From: Siccibacter turicensis LMG 23730
GTDB lineage: Bacteria > Pseudomonadota > Gammaproteobacteria > Enterobacterales > Enterobacteriaceae
Assembly: GCF_000463155.2 (NCBI RefSeq)
Contig: NZ_AWFZ01000050.1
Span: 62,001-126,000 of the forward strand
DNA length: 64,000 nt
Reading direction: 5' to 3'
Position numbers and translations under genes: made by a program. Under the pieces are notes generated by a model that was given only the letters and a program-made list of their open reading frames with translations, had not been told where the DNA came from and did no database searches. Below, piece after piece: positions 10,373 through 19,110 of the stretch (positions within the stretch are counted from its first letter, which is position 1; every line of letters begins with the position of its first letter).

Positions 10373-10686
10373 ACGCCAGCCTGTTATGACCAGCGAAAGC
10401 CAAAGCTATCAGTCGTTTAACCCGGCAGGAAGTGGCGATACGATGAACTCGTCGATCGCTGTTGCGTACCGTTTTGCGCTCTGCCGCAGGCGGGGGATTT
10501 CACCTCGCTGACAGAGTAAAAAGGGCACTCGCCGCGCGCGCCGTTTTATACCGGGAACAGGGGTAAAAAGCAAAATAAAATTGGGTAACTACCGGGAGTC
10601 TTCAGGAAAAACGCATTGCTGCCGATAAGCAAACAGTGCGCTACATCAAAAACTGCTGGAAATAGGGTTAAGATTTAACCTAGAAT
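10373..10686. other. Intergenic region between the speA leader and the metK promoter
   Basis: No recognisable gene. K-12 carries the small annotated ORFs yqgC and yqgD near here, but I find no counterpart. The stretch must hold the promoter for yqgB-speA (minus strand) on its left and that for metK (plus strand) on its right; TAGAAT at 10681-10686 is a plausible metK -10 element. Confidence 0.5.
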
Positions 10687-10718
10687 AGCCGTCCAGATGT
10701 TAATCCATCTAAATACCT
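10687..10718. promoter_or_regulatory. MetJ operator (tandem met boxes) upstream of metK
   Basis: Four consecutive 8-mers match the met box AGACGTCT at 6, 5, 5 and 4 positions: AGCCGTCC, AGATGTTA, ATCCATCT, AAATACCT. Tandem imperfect boxes are how MetJ with bound S-adenosylmethionine recognises its targets, so this is likely feedback repression of metK by its own product. Confidence 0.75.
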
Positions 10719-10876
10719 GACGGGCGTCTGGCTACTGCCAATTATGCAAAGCCAGGCCCTGCGACGTTATGCAGATTAACACTCAACGGCGCGTCTTAAC
10801 CTGTACGCCAGTGGATTGCTGTTCGGGCATCCTTATAACCGTTGAGCTTACCGATTTATCCAGGGTGAAAGAGAAC

Positions 10877-12031
10877 ATGGCAAAACACCTTTTTACGTCT
10901 GAGTCCGTATCCGAAGGGCATCCAGACAAAATTGCTGACCAGATTTCCGATGCGGTGCTGGATGCAATCCTCGAGCAGGATCCTAAAGCGCGCGTCGCGT
11001 GCGAAACCTACGTAAAAACCGGCATGGTACTGGTTGGCGGCGAGATCACCACCAGCGCCTGGGTTGATATCGAAGAGATCACCCGTAACACCGTGCGTGA
11101 GATTGGTTACGTTCACTCCGATATGGGCTTTGATGCCAACTCCTGCGCGGTACTGAGCGCGATTGGCAAACAGTCCCCGGACATCAACCAGGGCGTTGAC
11201 CGCAGCGATCCGCTTGAGCAGGGCGCGGGCGACCAGGGCCTGATGTTTGGCTACGCGACTAACGAAACCGACGTGCTGATGCCAGCCCCGGTGACCTATG
11301 CGCACCGTCTGGTACAGCGTCAGGCTGAAGTGCGTAAAAACGGCACCCTGCCGTGGCTGCGTCCGGACGCGAAAAGCCAGGTGACCTTCCAGTATGACAA
11401 CGGCAAGATCGTTGGTATCGACGCGGTAGTCCTGTCGACCCAGCATTCTGAAGAGATCGCCCAGAAAGATCTGCAGGACGCGGTGATGGAAGAGATCATC
11501 AAGCCGGTTCTGCCGGTTGAGTGGCTGACGCCGTCCACCAAGTATTTCATCAACCCGACGGGCCGTTTTGTTATCGGCGGCCCGATGGGCGACTGCGGTC
11601 TGACCGGTCGTAAGATCATCGTCGACACCTACGGCGGCATGGCGCGTCACGGTGGCGGTGCATTCTCCGGTAAGGATCCGTCAAAAGTTGACCGCTCCGC
11701 GGCCTATGCGGCGCGTTACGTGGCGAAAAACATCGTTGCTGCCGGTCTGGCCGACCGCTGTGAGATTCAGGTCTCCTACGCTATCGGCGTTGCGGAACCG
11801 ACCTCCATCATGGTGGAAACCTTCGGCACCGAGAAAATCGCCTCTGAGCAGCTCACCCTGCTGGTTCGCGAGTTCTTCGATCTGCGTCCGTATGGTCTTA
11901 TCCAGATGCTGGACCTGCTGCACCCGATCTACAAAGAAACCGCAGCCTACGGTCACTTTGGTCGCGAACATTTCCCGTGGGAAAAAACCGACAAAGCCCA
12001 GCTGCTGCGTGATGCTGCCGGTCTGAAATAA
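10877..12031 (+). CDS. metK: S-adenosylmethionine synthetase
   Basis: Cytosolic enzyme that makes S-adenosylmethionine from ATP and methionine. The start [21 protein letters not shown] gives 384 residues, the E. coli length; the longer in-frame extension from 10769 has no support and lies in the leader. Signature segments are [13 protein letters not shown] near residue 115 and the P-loop-like [19 protein letters not shown] near residue 260. It is monocistronic with met boxes upstream and an intrinsic terminator downstream. Confidence 0.98.
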   Translation: MAKHLFTSESVSEGHPDKIADQISDAVLDAILEQDPKARVACETYVKTGMVLVGGEITTSAWVDIEEITRNTVREIGYVHSDMGFDANSCAVLSAIGKQSPDINQGVDRSDPLEQGAGDQGLMFGYATNETDVLMPAPVTYAHRLVQRQAEVRKNGTLPWLRPDAKSQVTFQYDNGKIVGIDAVVLSTQHSEEIAQKDLQDAVMEEIIKPVLPVEWLTPSTKYFINPTGRFVIGGPMGDCGLTGRKIIVDTYGGMARHGGGAFSGKDPSKVDRSAAYAARYVAKNIVAAGLADRCEIQVSYAIGVAEPTSIMVETFGTEKIASEQLTLLVREFFDLRPYGLIQMLDLLHPIYKETAAYGHFGREHFPWEKTDKAQLLRDAAGLK

Positions 12032-12049
12032 CCCGCCGCGTCCCACGTT

Positions 12050-12080
12050 AAAAGCCAGCCTCGTGCTGGCTTTTTGCTTT
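12050..12080 (+). terminator. Intrinsic terminator of metK
   Basis: Stem AAAGCCAGC / GCTGGCTTT with a 5-base loop followed by TTTGCTTTTT, about 20 bases after the metK stop. Confidence 0.9.
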
Positions 12081-12146
12081 TTATGCGTCCGTCCCGCGCT
12101 GTGCTTTCCCGAATTCCCCTTCCTGCGCCTGTCTTCCCGGACTTTT

Positions 12147-12162
12147 CTGAAAGCGATTACAT
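12147..12162. promoter_or_regulatory. Possible distal GalR/GalS site of galP
   Basis: CTGAAAGCGATTACAT matches the GalR/GalS consensus GTGKAANCGNTTNCAC at 10 of 13 informative positions. It lies 183 bases upstream of the stronger site at 12330. Two distant operators could permit looping, but this one is weak. Confidence 0.4.
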
Positions 12163-12329
12163 GCGCATTTGTTGAAACGCAGCTGCTTGTGGACTGTTTT
12201 TTAAAGAAATATGTGCATGCTGTTACATTGCCGTTCGGCTTAGTCTGATTTTGCCCCACCCCGCTGCGCTTAATGTATAATAAACCCCTGTATTAACTGA
12301 TTATTTCGGTTTTCGCCAAAATAAGCGTA

Positions 12330-12345
12330 ATGTAACCGATTACAC
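12330..12345. promoter_or_regulatory. GalR/GalS operator of galP
   Basis: ATGTAACCGATTACAC matches the palindromic GalR/GalS consensus GTGKAANCGNTTNCAC at every informative position except the first. It lies 84 bases upstream of the galP start and next to a CRP site, consistent with galactose-relieved repression of the permease. Confidence 0.8.
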
Positions 12346-12348
12346 CTA

Positions 12349-12364
12349 TGTGATTTGGTTCACA
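12349..12364. promoter_or_regulatory. CRP site of galP
   Basis: TGTGATTTGGTTCACA is a perfect TGTGA-N6-TCACA palindrome, four bases after the GalR/GalS operator and 64 bases before the galP start. It implies cAMP-CRP control of galactose uptake. Confidence 0.85.
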
Positions 12365-12428
12365 TAACTTTACGATGCGCTAACCTACCCTTTACATCGA
12401 AAAAGTGACAACCCAACTGGAGGGCATA

Positions 12429-13823
12429 ATGCCTGACAATAAAAAACAGGGGCATTCCCACAAGACAATGACGTTCTTTGTCTGTTTTCTCGCAGCCCTG
12501 GCGGGACTTTTATTTGGCCTGGATATTGGCGTTATCGCCGGTGCATTACCCTTCATTACCGATGATTTCCAGATAACCTCTCACCAGCAGGAGTGGGTCG
12601 TTAGCTCGATGATGTTTGGTGCGGCGGTCGGTGCCGTCGGCAGCGGCTGGCTCTCCTCACGGCTGGGACGTAAGTACAGCCTGATGATCGGCGCGGTGCT
12701 GTTCGTTATCGGTTCGCTGTGCTCTGCGGCAGCGCCGAACGTTGAAGTGCTGATCCTTTCCCGCGTGCTGCTGGGTCTGGCGGTAGGTATCGCCTCTTAC
12801 ACCGCCCCGCTGTACCTGTCTGAAATCGCCCCGGAAAAAATTCGCGGCAGTATGATTTCGATGTACCAGCTGATGATCACCATCGGTATTCTGGGCGCCT
12901 ATCTTTCCGATACGGCATTCAGCTACAGCGGCTCCTGGCGCTGGATGCTGGGCATCATCACCATCCCGGCACTGCTGCTGCTGATCGGCGTGTTCTTCCT
13001 GCCGGACAGCCCGCGCTGGTTCGCCGCTAAACGTCGCTTCCACGACGCAGAGCGCGTGCTGCTCAAGCTGCGTGATTCCAGCGCCGAGGCGAAACGCGAG
13101 CTGGAAGAGATCCGTGAAAGCCTGAAGGTGAAGCAGAGCGGCTGGGCGCTGTTTAAAGAGAACAGCAACTTCCGTCGCGCGGTGTTTCTTGGGGTGCTGT
13201 TGCAGGTGATGCAGCAGTTCACCGGGATGAACGTCATCATGTACTACGCGCCGAAAATCTTTGAGCTGGCGGGCTACAGCAACACCACTGAGCAGATGTG
13301 GGGTACCGTTATCGTGGGTCTGACCAACGTGCTGGCGACCTTTATCGCTATCGGCCTGGTTGACCGCTGGGGCCGTAAGCCGACGCTGATTCTGGGCTTT
13401 ATCGTGATGGCCTCCGGGATGGGTATCCTGGGTACCATGATGCATATCGGTATCCACTCCGCGACCGCGCAGTACTTTGCCGTTGCCATGCTGCTGATGT
13501 TTATCATCGGTTTCGCCATGAGCGCCGGTCCGCTGATCTGGGTACTGTGCTCGGAAATCCAGCCGCTGAAAGGGCGTGATTTCGGTATCACTCTCTCCAC
13601 CGCGACCAACTGGATTGCCAACATGATCGTCGGTGCCACCTTCCTCACCATGCTGAACACGCTGGGCAACGCCAACACCTTCTGGGTCTACGCGGGTCTG
13701 AACCTGTTCTTCATCGTGTTGACGCTGTGGCTGGTGCCGGAGACCAAGCACATCTCCCTCGAGCACATCGAACGTAACCTGATGAAAGGGCGTCGTCTGC
13801 GCGATATCGGTTCACGCGACTAA
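12429..13823 (+). CDS. galP: Galactose:H+ symporter GalP
   Basis: Inner-membrane major facilitator permease of the sugar porter family that imports galactose (and glucose) with a proton. The start [17 protein letters not shown] yields 464 residues, as in E. coli; an in-frame start eight codons earlier is less likely. Visible family motifs are [10 protein letters not shown] in loop 2-3, PESPR-type [12 protein letters not shown] near residue 190, the sugar-binding helix [14 protein letters not shown] near residue 260 and [12 protein letters not shown] at the C-terminus. Twelve hydrophobic segments are evident. It is monocistronic, with GalR/GalS and CRP sites upstream. Confidence 0.96.
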   Translation: MPDNKKQGHSHKTMTFFVCFLAALAGLLFGLDIGVIAGALPFITDDFQITSHQQEWVVSSMMFGAAVGAVGSGWLSSRLGRKYSLMIGAVLFVIGSLCSAAAPNVEVLILSRVLLGLAVGIASYTAPLYLSEIAPEKIRGSMISMYQLMITIGILGAYLSDTAFSYSGSWRWMLGIITIPALLLLIGVFFLPDSPRWFAAKRRFHDAERVLLKLRDSSAEAKRELEEIRESLKVKQSGWALFKENSNFRRAVFLGVLLQVMQQFTGMNVIMYYAPKIFELAGYSNTTEQMWGTVIVGLTNVLATFIAIGLVDRWGRKPTLILGFIVMASGMGILGTMMHIGIHSATAQYFAVAMLLMFIIGFAMSAGPLIWVLCSEIQPLKGRDFGITLSTATNWIANMIVGATFLTMLNTLGNANTFWVYAGLNLFFIVLTLWLVPETKHISLEHIERNLMKGRRLRDIGSRD

Positions 13824-13829
13824 CGCTTT

Positions 13830-13862
13830 CCCCTTCTCCCCTGCGGGGGAGAAGGTTTCTTC
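13830..13862 (+). terminator. Intrinsic terminator of galP
   Basis: A 10-bp stem CCTTCTCCCC / GGGGAGAAGG with a four-base loop is followed by TTTCTTCTTG, starting about 8 bases after the galP stop. Confidence 0.8.
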
Positions 13863-13899
13863 TTGCAGCCTCCCTGCCCGCGCACTATTCTCTGCCGTT

Positions 13900-14409
13900 A
13901 TGAAATCCCCACGTCTTCCCATCGCCCTTCAGCAAGCCGTTATGCGCAGCCTGCGCGACAAGCTCGCCCTGGCAAACCAGCGGCTCGACTGCCAGTATCC
14001 GGAGCCGAGCGTGGTCTACCAGCAGCGCGGCACGGCCGCCGGTACCGCCTGGCTTGAACCCTATGAAATCCGCTTAAATCCGATTCTGATGCTGGAAAAC
14101 CAGCAGGCGTTTGTTGATGAGGTGGTTCCGCATGAGCTGGCGCACCTGCTGGTCTGGAAACACTTTGGCCGCGTCGCCCCGCATGGCAAAGAGTGGAAGT
14201 GGATGATGGAGAGCGTGCTGGGGGTACCGGCTCGCCGCACGCACCGTTTCGAGGTGACGTCGGTACGCGCGAATACCTTCCCTTACCACTGCGGCTGCCA
14301 GCTTCATCAGCTTACCGTCCGGCGACACAATCGCGTGGTGCGCGGTGAAACCGAATACCGCTGCACCCAGTGCGGCAACCGCCTGACGCCCCATTCCGAC
14401 GACGCGTAA
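13900..14409 (+). CDS. sprT: SprT-family zinc metalloprotein
   Basis: The bacterial SprT family shares a zincin-like domain with eukaryotic Spartan, which cleaves DNA-protein crosslinks; the bacterial role is not well defined. The 169-residue protein carries HELAH at residues 78-82 within [17 protein letters not shown]. It ends in a zinc-ribbon-like region with Cys pairs (CGCQ and CTQCG). E. coli SprT is about 165 residues. It lies between galP and endA as in K-12 and is likely cytosolic. An upstream start at 13863 in another frame was rejected. Confidence 0.9.
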   Translation: MKSPRLPIALQQAVMRSLRDKLALANQRLDCQYPEPSVVYQQRGTAAGTAWLEPYEIRLNPILMLENQQAFVDEVVPHELAHLLVWKHFGRVAPHGKEWKWMMESVLGVPARRTHRFEVTSVRANTFPYHCGCQLHQLTVRRHNRVVRGETEYRCTQCGNRLTPHSDDA

Positions 14410-14506
14410 CGCGCGGCGTTATCAGCTGGAATTTTTTAGCGGTTACTGATTGCAACCGACGCCATCTCTGGGTACGGTGCGGGCTCGTTTTGACAAGGAG
14501 TCTGCC

Positions 14507-15214
14507 ATGTTGCGTAACGGCATTATCAGTCTGGCGTTATCCGCCACCCTCTTCACTCTCCCGGGCTATGCCCAGGGCATCAACAGCTTCGCCCAGGCGA
14601 AAGCCGCCAGCGTCAAGGTGAACGCCGACGCGCCGGGCGACTTTTACTGCGGCTGCAAAATCGACTGGCACGGTAAGAAAGGTGACGTCGATTTAGCCTC
14701 GTGCGGTTATAAGGTGCGTAAAAACGCAAACCGCGCCAGCCGAATCGAATGGGAACACGTGGTACCCGCCTGGCAGTTCGGCCACCAGCGCCAGTGCTGG
14801 CAGGACGGTGGGCGTAAGAACTGCGCGAAGGATCCGGTCTATCGCCAGATTGAGAGCGATATGCACAACCTGCAGCCTGCGGTGGGTGAAGTGAACGGCG
14901 ATCGCGGCAACTTTATGTACAGTCAGTGGAACGGCGGCGAAGGCCAGTACGGCCAGTGTCCCATGAAGGTGAACGTCAAAGCGAAGCTGGCTGAGCCGCC
15001 GGCCCGCGCGCGCGGCGCCATCGCCCGCACCTACTTCTATATGCGCGACCAGTATCAGCTGTCGCTCTCTCGCCAGCAGACCCAGCTCTTCACCGCCTGG
15101 GACAAGCTCTACCCGGTTACCGACTGGGAGTGCGAGCGCGACGCACGCATCGCCAGGGTGCAGGGCAACCATAACCCTTACGTGCTGAAGTCTTGCCAGG
15201 CGCGAAAGAGCTAA
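14507..15214 (+). CDS. endA: Periplasmic endonuclease I
   Basis: Nonspecific double-strand DNA endonuclease secreted to the periplasm. The start [16 protein letters not shown] gives 235 residues, as in E. coli, with AAGGAG about 7 bases upstream. The signal peptide (about residues 1-22) ends LPGYAQG. The beta-beta-alpha-metal nuclease core is [14 protein letters not shown], followed by [19 protein letters not shown]. Several cysteines are conserved for periplasmic disulfides. Confidence 0.96.
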   Translation: MLRNGIISLALSATLFTLPGYAQGINSFAQAKAASVKVNADAPGDFYCGCKIDWHGKKGDVDLASCGYKVRKNANRASRIEWEHVVPAWQFGHQRQCWQDGGRKNCAKDPVYRQIESDMHNLQPAVGEVNGDRGNFMYSQWNGGEGQYGQCPMKVNVKAKLAEPPARARGAIARTYFYMRDQYQLSLSRQQTQLFTAWDKLYPVTDWECERDARIARVQGNHNPYVLKSCQARKS

Positions 15215-15324
15215 CCTACACTAGCGGGCAATTTGATTAACTTTGCGCTGGCCCGCCGTTTTCCTTCACGCTCGTAGAGCAGGAGGAACGCGCCGCCAGC
15301 GCATGCGAACGGACACCAGACGCC

Positions 15325-16056
15325 ATGCGCATCCCCCGCATTTATCACCCTGAACCTCTCACCGTTGGCGATGAGGTCGCGCTGTGCGACGACGCCGCGA
15401 ACCACGTTGGCCGCGTGCTGCGTATGGGGGCCGGGCAGGCCGTGCAGCTGTTCGACGGATCCAACCGGGTGTTTGAGGCGCAGATTATCCGCGCGGACAA
15501 AAAGAGCGTCCAGGTACAGATCCTGAGCGCCACGCTGGACGATCGCGAGTCGCCGCTGCACATTCATCTCGGCCAGGTCATGTCGCGTGGCGAAAAGATG
15601 GAGTTCACCATTCAGAAATCCATCGAGCTGGGCGTGAACGTGATTACCCCGCTGTTTTCGGAACGCTGCGGCGTGAAGCTCGACGCGGAGCGGCTGAACA
15701 AGAAGATTCAGCAATGGCAGAAGATCGCCATCGCGGCCTGCGAGCAAAGCGGCCGCAACCGCATCCCGGAGATCCGCCCGGCCATGGATCTGGAAGCGTG
15801 GTGTGCCGAGCAGGACAGCGCCCTGAAGCTCAATCTGCATCCCCGCGCCCAGGCGAGCATCAACACCCTGAGCCAGCCGGTCGAGCGGGTACGCCTGCTG
15901 ATTGGCCCCGAAGGCGGCCTGACCGCCGAGGAGATCGCAATGACCGCGCAGCATGCGTTTACTGATATTCTGCTTGGTCCGCGCGTGTTGCGCACCGAAA
16001 CGACCGCGCTCACCGCCATTACCGCACTGCAGGTGCGCTTTGGCGATTTGGGCTGA
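15325..16056 (+). CDS. rsmE: 16S rRNA m3U1498 methyltransferase
   Basis: SAM-dependent SPOUT methyltransferase that modifies U1498 of 16S rRNA in assembled 30S subunits. The 243 residues equal the E. coli length. An N-terminal PUA-like domain (about 1-72) precedes the SPOUT domain. The trefoil-knot SAM-binding segments are [14 protein letters not shown] and [16 protein letters not shown] near the C-terminus. It stands 94 bases upstream of gshB on the same strand and may be co-transcribed with it. Confidence 0.97.
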   Translation: MRIPRIYHPEPLTVGDEVALCDDAANHVGRVLRMGAGQAVQLFDGSNRVFEAQIIRADKKSVQVQILSATLDDRESPLHIHLGQVMSRGEKMEFTIQKSIELGVNVITPLFSERCGVKLDAERLNKKIQQWQKIAIAACEQSGRNRIPEIRPAMDLEAWCAEQDSALKLNLHPRAQASINTLSQPVERVRLLIGPEGGLTAEEIAMTAQHAFTDILLGPRVLRTETTALTAITALQVRFGDLG

Positions 16057-16150
16057 AATCAGCGTCTGCGGCATTTAATTGTCACGCTGCCCCCGACCCG
16101 GCTGCCATAATGACTGACGCCTTACGCATCAGTTTTACAGGAGAACCACA

Positions 16151-17098
16151 ATGATTAAGCTCGGCATCGTGATGGACCCCATCGCATCCATCAATATCAA
16201 GAAAGACTCCAGCTTCGCCATGCTGCTGGAAGCGCAGCGTCGCGGATATGAGCTGCACTACATGGAGATGGCGGACCTGTACCTCAACGATGGCGTCGCC
16301 ATGGCGCGCACGCGTACCCTGAGCGTCGAGCAGAACTACGATAAGTGGTACGACTTTACCGGCGAGCAGGATCTGGCGCTGGCGGATCTCGACGTGATTC
16401 TGATGCGCAAAGACCCGCCGTTTGACACCGAGTTTATCTACGCCACCTATATTCTGGAACGCGCCGAGGAGCAGGGCACGCTGATCGTCAACAAGCCGCA
16501 GAGCCTGCGCGACTGCAACGAGAAGCTGTTTACCGCCTGGTTTGCCGATCTGACCCCGCATACCCTGGTGACGCGCAACAAAGCGCAGCTTAAAGCGTTC
16601 TGGCAGCAGCACGGCGATATCATCATGAAACCGCTGGACGGCATGGGCGGCGCGTCGATTTTCCGCGTTAAAGAGGGCGATCCGAACATCGGCGTTATCG
16701 CAGAAACCCTGACCGAACTGGGTTCGCGCTACTGCATGGCGCAGAACTATCTGCCGGCGATCGTGGACGGCGACAAGCGCGTGCTGGTGGTGGACGGTGA
16801 GCCGGTTCCTTACTGCCTGGCGCGCATTCCGCAGGGCGGTGAAACCCGTGGTAACCTGGCCGCCGGCGGCCGTGGGGAAGCTCGTCCGCTGACCGACAGC
16901 GACTGGGAAATTGCCCGCCGCGTTGGCCCAACGCTGAAAGCCAAAGGCCTGATTTTTGTTGGCCTGGATATCATTGGCGACCGCCTGACCGAGATCAACG
17001 TCACCAGCCCAACCTGCATCCGTGAAATCGAAGCCGCTTTCCCGGTTTCCATTACCGGTATGCTGATGGACGCCATCGAGGCGCGCCTCAAGAAATAA
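16151..17098 (+). CDS. gshB: Glutathione synthetase
   Basis: ATP-grasp ligase that joins gamma-glutamylcysteine and glycine, completing glutathione synthesis. The 315 residues fit the prokaryotic GshB family. Visible ATP-grasp elements are IMKPLDGMGGASIFRV near residue 160 and the C-terminal EINVTSPTCIREIE, whose Glu and Asn coordinate magnesium. RBS AGGAGAA precedes the start. It follows rsmE and precedes yqgE/yqgF as in K-12. Confidence 0.97.
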   Translation: MIKLGIVMDPIASINIKKDSSFAMLLEAQRRGYELHYMEMADLYLNDGVAMARTRTLSVEQNYDKWYDFTGEQDLALADLDVILMRKDPPFDTEFIYATYILERAEEQGTLIVNKPQSLRDCNEKLFTAWFADLTPHTLVTRNKAQLKAFWQQHGDIIMKPLDGMGGASIFRVKEGDPNIGVIAETLTELGSRYCMAQNYLPAIVDGDKRVLVVDGEPVPYCLARIPQGGETRGNLAAGGRGEARPLTDSDWEIARRVGPTLKAKGLIFVGLDIIGDRLTEINVTSPTCIREIEAAFPVSITGMLMDAIEARLKK

Positions 17099-17264
17099 TG
17101 CCGTACCGGAAAACGTTCAGGCGCGGGCCACCCTGCCCGCCGCCTGGCGTTTTCCTGATAAGGCGACCCGTTCGTCTTGTCTCACCGCAGGCTAGTGACA
17201 TGCCGCCGCTTTCCCCGCATACTGAACTGTCGTTTTTTCAACCGGGACTACAGAACCTGTGACA

Positions 17265-17828
17265 ATGAATTTACAGCACCACTTTCTTATTGCCATGCCT
17301 GGCCTCCAGGACCCGCTTTTCAAACGTTCCGTGGTTTACATTTGCGAATATAACGACGACGGTGCGATGGGCATCATGATTAATAAGCCCCTTGAAAACC
17401 TGAAAGTTGACGGCGTGCTTGAGAAACTCAAGATCAAACCTGAAGCGCGCGATCCGGCGATTCGCCTGGACAAACCGGTGTTTGTCGGCGGCCCGCTGGC
17501 GGAAGATCGCGGCTTTATTCTGCATACGCCGCCGGATAGCTTCTCCTCCAGCATCCGCATTTCCGACAACACGATTATCACCACCTCACGCGACGTGCTG
17601 GAGACGCTGGGCACCCGCAATCAGCCGTCAGAAGTGATTGTCGCGCTCGGCTACTCGTCGTGGGAAAAAGGCCAGCTTGAGGAGGAGATCCTCGAAAACG
17701 CCTGGCTCACCGCCCCGGCAGATCTCAATATTCTGTTTAAAGTGCCGATCGCTGACCGCTGGCGCGAAGCCGCGAAGCTGATTGGCATTGATATTCAGAC
17801 CATGCCAACCGACGCGGGTCACGCCTGA
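17265..17828 (+). CDS. yqgE: UPF0301 family protein YqgE
   Basis: Conserved proteobacterial protein of unknown function; the [17 protein letters not shown] start gives 187 residues, the E. coli length. A start two codons earlier is in frame but less likely. Family hallmarks are [13 protein letters not shown] near residue 35 and [13 protein letters not shown] near residue 78. Its stop codon shares one base with the yqgF start (TGATG), indicating translational coupling with the Holliday-junction-resolvase-like YqgF. Confidence 0.93.
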   Translation: MNLQHHFLIAMPGLQDPLFKRSVVYICEYNDDGAMGIMINKPLENLKVDGVLEKLKIKPEARDPAIRLDKPVFVGGPLAEDRGFILHTPPDSFSSSIRISDNTIITTSRDVLETLGTRNQPSEVIVALGYSSWEKGQLEEEILENAWLTAPADLNILFKVPIADRWREAAKLIGIDIQTMPTDAGHA

Positions 17829-18244
17829 TGAGCGGTACTTTTCTCGGTTTTGATTTCGGCACCAAAAGTATTGGCGTGGCGGTCGGCCAGCGTATTACCG
17901 GCACCGCCCGCCCGCTGACGGCCCTGAAAGCCAACAACGGTATGCCGGACTGGGAGCTCATCGCACGCCTGCTGAAAGAGTGGCAACCGGATGAAGTGAT
18001 CGTCGGCCTGCCGCTGAACATGGACGGCACCGAACAGCCGCTTACCGCCCGCGCCCGGACCTTTGCTAACCGCATCCACGGCCGCTTTGGCGTGCCGGTC
18101 AGGCTGCATGATGAACGCCTGAGCACGGTAGAAGCGCGTGCCGGCCTGTTCCAGAGCGGCGGTTTCCGCGCCCTCAGTAAAGGCAGCGTCGACTCCGCCT
18201 CTGCCGTGGTTATCCTCGAAAGCTTCTTCGAACAACACGCCTGA
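17828..18244 (+). CDS. yqgF: RNase H-fold nuclease YqgF (RuvX)
   Basis: RuvC-like RNase H-fold protein. E. coli YqgF is implicated in 5' processing of pre-16S rRNA and was earlier proposed as a Holliday junction resolvase. The 138-residue protein has the catalytic Asp in [16 protein letters not shown] at residues 6-21, [15 protein letters not shown] in the middle and [13 protein letters not shown] near residue 97. It overlaps yqgE by one base. The K-12 neighbour yggR follows only after the inserted IclR/FAD pair. Confidence 0.95.
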   Translation: MSGTFLGFDFGTKSIGVAVGQRITGTARPLTALKANNGMPDWELIARLLKEWQPDEVIVGLPLNMDGTEQPLTARARTFANRIHGRFGVPVRLHDERLSTVEARAGLFQSGGFRALSKGSVDSASAVVILESFFEQHA

Positions 18245-18366
18245 TCGTGCCGGGCCGCTGCGCCCGGCCTCCTCCCCCATCCACCGCTGAGATCACAAAT
18301 CTGCATCACCGTTTTGCGTTCGCTTTAGTGTTTCTATAAAAGAAACATTACTGCCTGTGCCTTTTA

Positions 18367-19056
18367 TCAGGAGTTGGCCAGTCTGGCGCAGAGCGCCTGG
18401 AGTTCGCCAAGCCGGTCGTTCGCCTGACTGTCGGGGATATCCCACATGCCGGCAAAAGCCAACGCGGCGTTATGGGAGCCAAGCGGCGTCGCCATAGATA
18501 TCTCCCCATCGTCGTGGCGCCATACCACATGCCCGCTCTGGCGCTGCTGGGCAAGGTGCGGCTGAAGGTGCTCCCACTGTTCGGCGCTCAGACGGGCCTG
18601 CAAATCGGCATCGGCTTCGGCGGCCAGCAGCGACATGCCGATCACCGATTGCCAGGCCGGCAGCATACGAAAACCGGCCAGCGCCTGACTGACCTGGGAG
18701 CCCGGAGTGGAGTGATAGATGTAGATCACCTGGTCCTCCCACAGGACGCCCATCGCCACCACGATATCGGTGGGGGCGTGGCGTTCCAGCAGCGGCAGCG
18801 CCCTGGAGAACAGCGCCGAGCCGCGAATCGCCTGCGCGGCCAGGGCATGGATCCCCGGCCCCGGCAGATAGCGTCGCTGCTCGTCCTGAGTGGTCAGGCC
18901 GATAGCGGCCATGGTCATCAGCAGGCGGTTAACGCGCGTGGTGTTGATGCCCATCAGGCGGGCAAGTTCGCGACAGCCGATAGCGCGATCGCTCGACACC
19001 AGATATTGCAGACAGCGGATACCGTCGATAAGGCTTTGATTAGGTTGTGATGACAT
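18367..19056 (-). CDS. IclR-family transcriptional regulator
   Basis: DNA-binding regulator with an N-terminal winged helix-turn-helix (CRELARLMGINTTRVNRLL, about residues 26-44) and a C-terminal effector domain of the IclR type. The start MSSQPNQSLIDG gives 229 residues, somewhat short for the family. A start 24 codons upstream (19128) would run into the divergent oxidoreductase gene and is less likely. It is absent from this position in K-12. Divergence from the FAD oxidoreductase over a 54-base gap suggests it controls that gene and itself, probably in response to the enzyme's substrate. No specific ligand can be named. Confidence 0.85.
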   Translation of the reverse strand: MSSQPNQSLIDGIRCLQYLVSSDRAIGCRELARLMGINTTRVNRLLMTMAAIGLTTQDEQRRYLPGPGIHALAAQAIRGSALFSRALPLLERHAPTDIVVAMGVLWEDQVIYIYHSTPGSQVSQALAGFRMLPAWQSVIGMSLLAAEADADLQARLSAEQWEHLQPHLAQQRQSGHVVWRHDDGEISMATPLGSHNAALAFAGMWDIPDSQANDRLGELQALCARLANS

Positions 19057-19060
19057 AGCG

Positions 19061-19074
19061 GGTTTCGCATAACC
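19061..19074. promoter_or_regulatory. Possible operator between the IclR gene and the oxidoreductase gene
   Basis: GGTTTCGCATAACC contains inverted half-sites GGTT-N6-AACC in the 54-base divergent gap, immediately upstream of the regulator start. A further AACC lies at about 19087-19090. Binding is inferred only from position and symmetry. Confidence 0.35.
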
Positions 19075-19110
19075 AGAGACATTTTTAACCAGCCCAGAGG
19101 ATAACAGTTT

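Noticed and set aside
10769-10876. 36-residue N-terminal extension of MetK
   Set aside because: MetK is highly conserved and begins [17 protein letters not shown]; the extension lies in the leader between met boxes and start.
12657-13766. Long minus-strand ORF (369 codons) opposite galP
   Set aside because: Lies wholly within the well-matched galP gene; composition is His/Gln/Arg-rich as expected for an antisense shadow frame, and no RBS or homology is seen.
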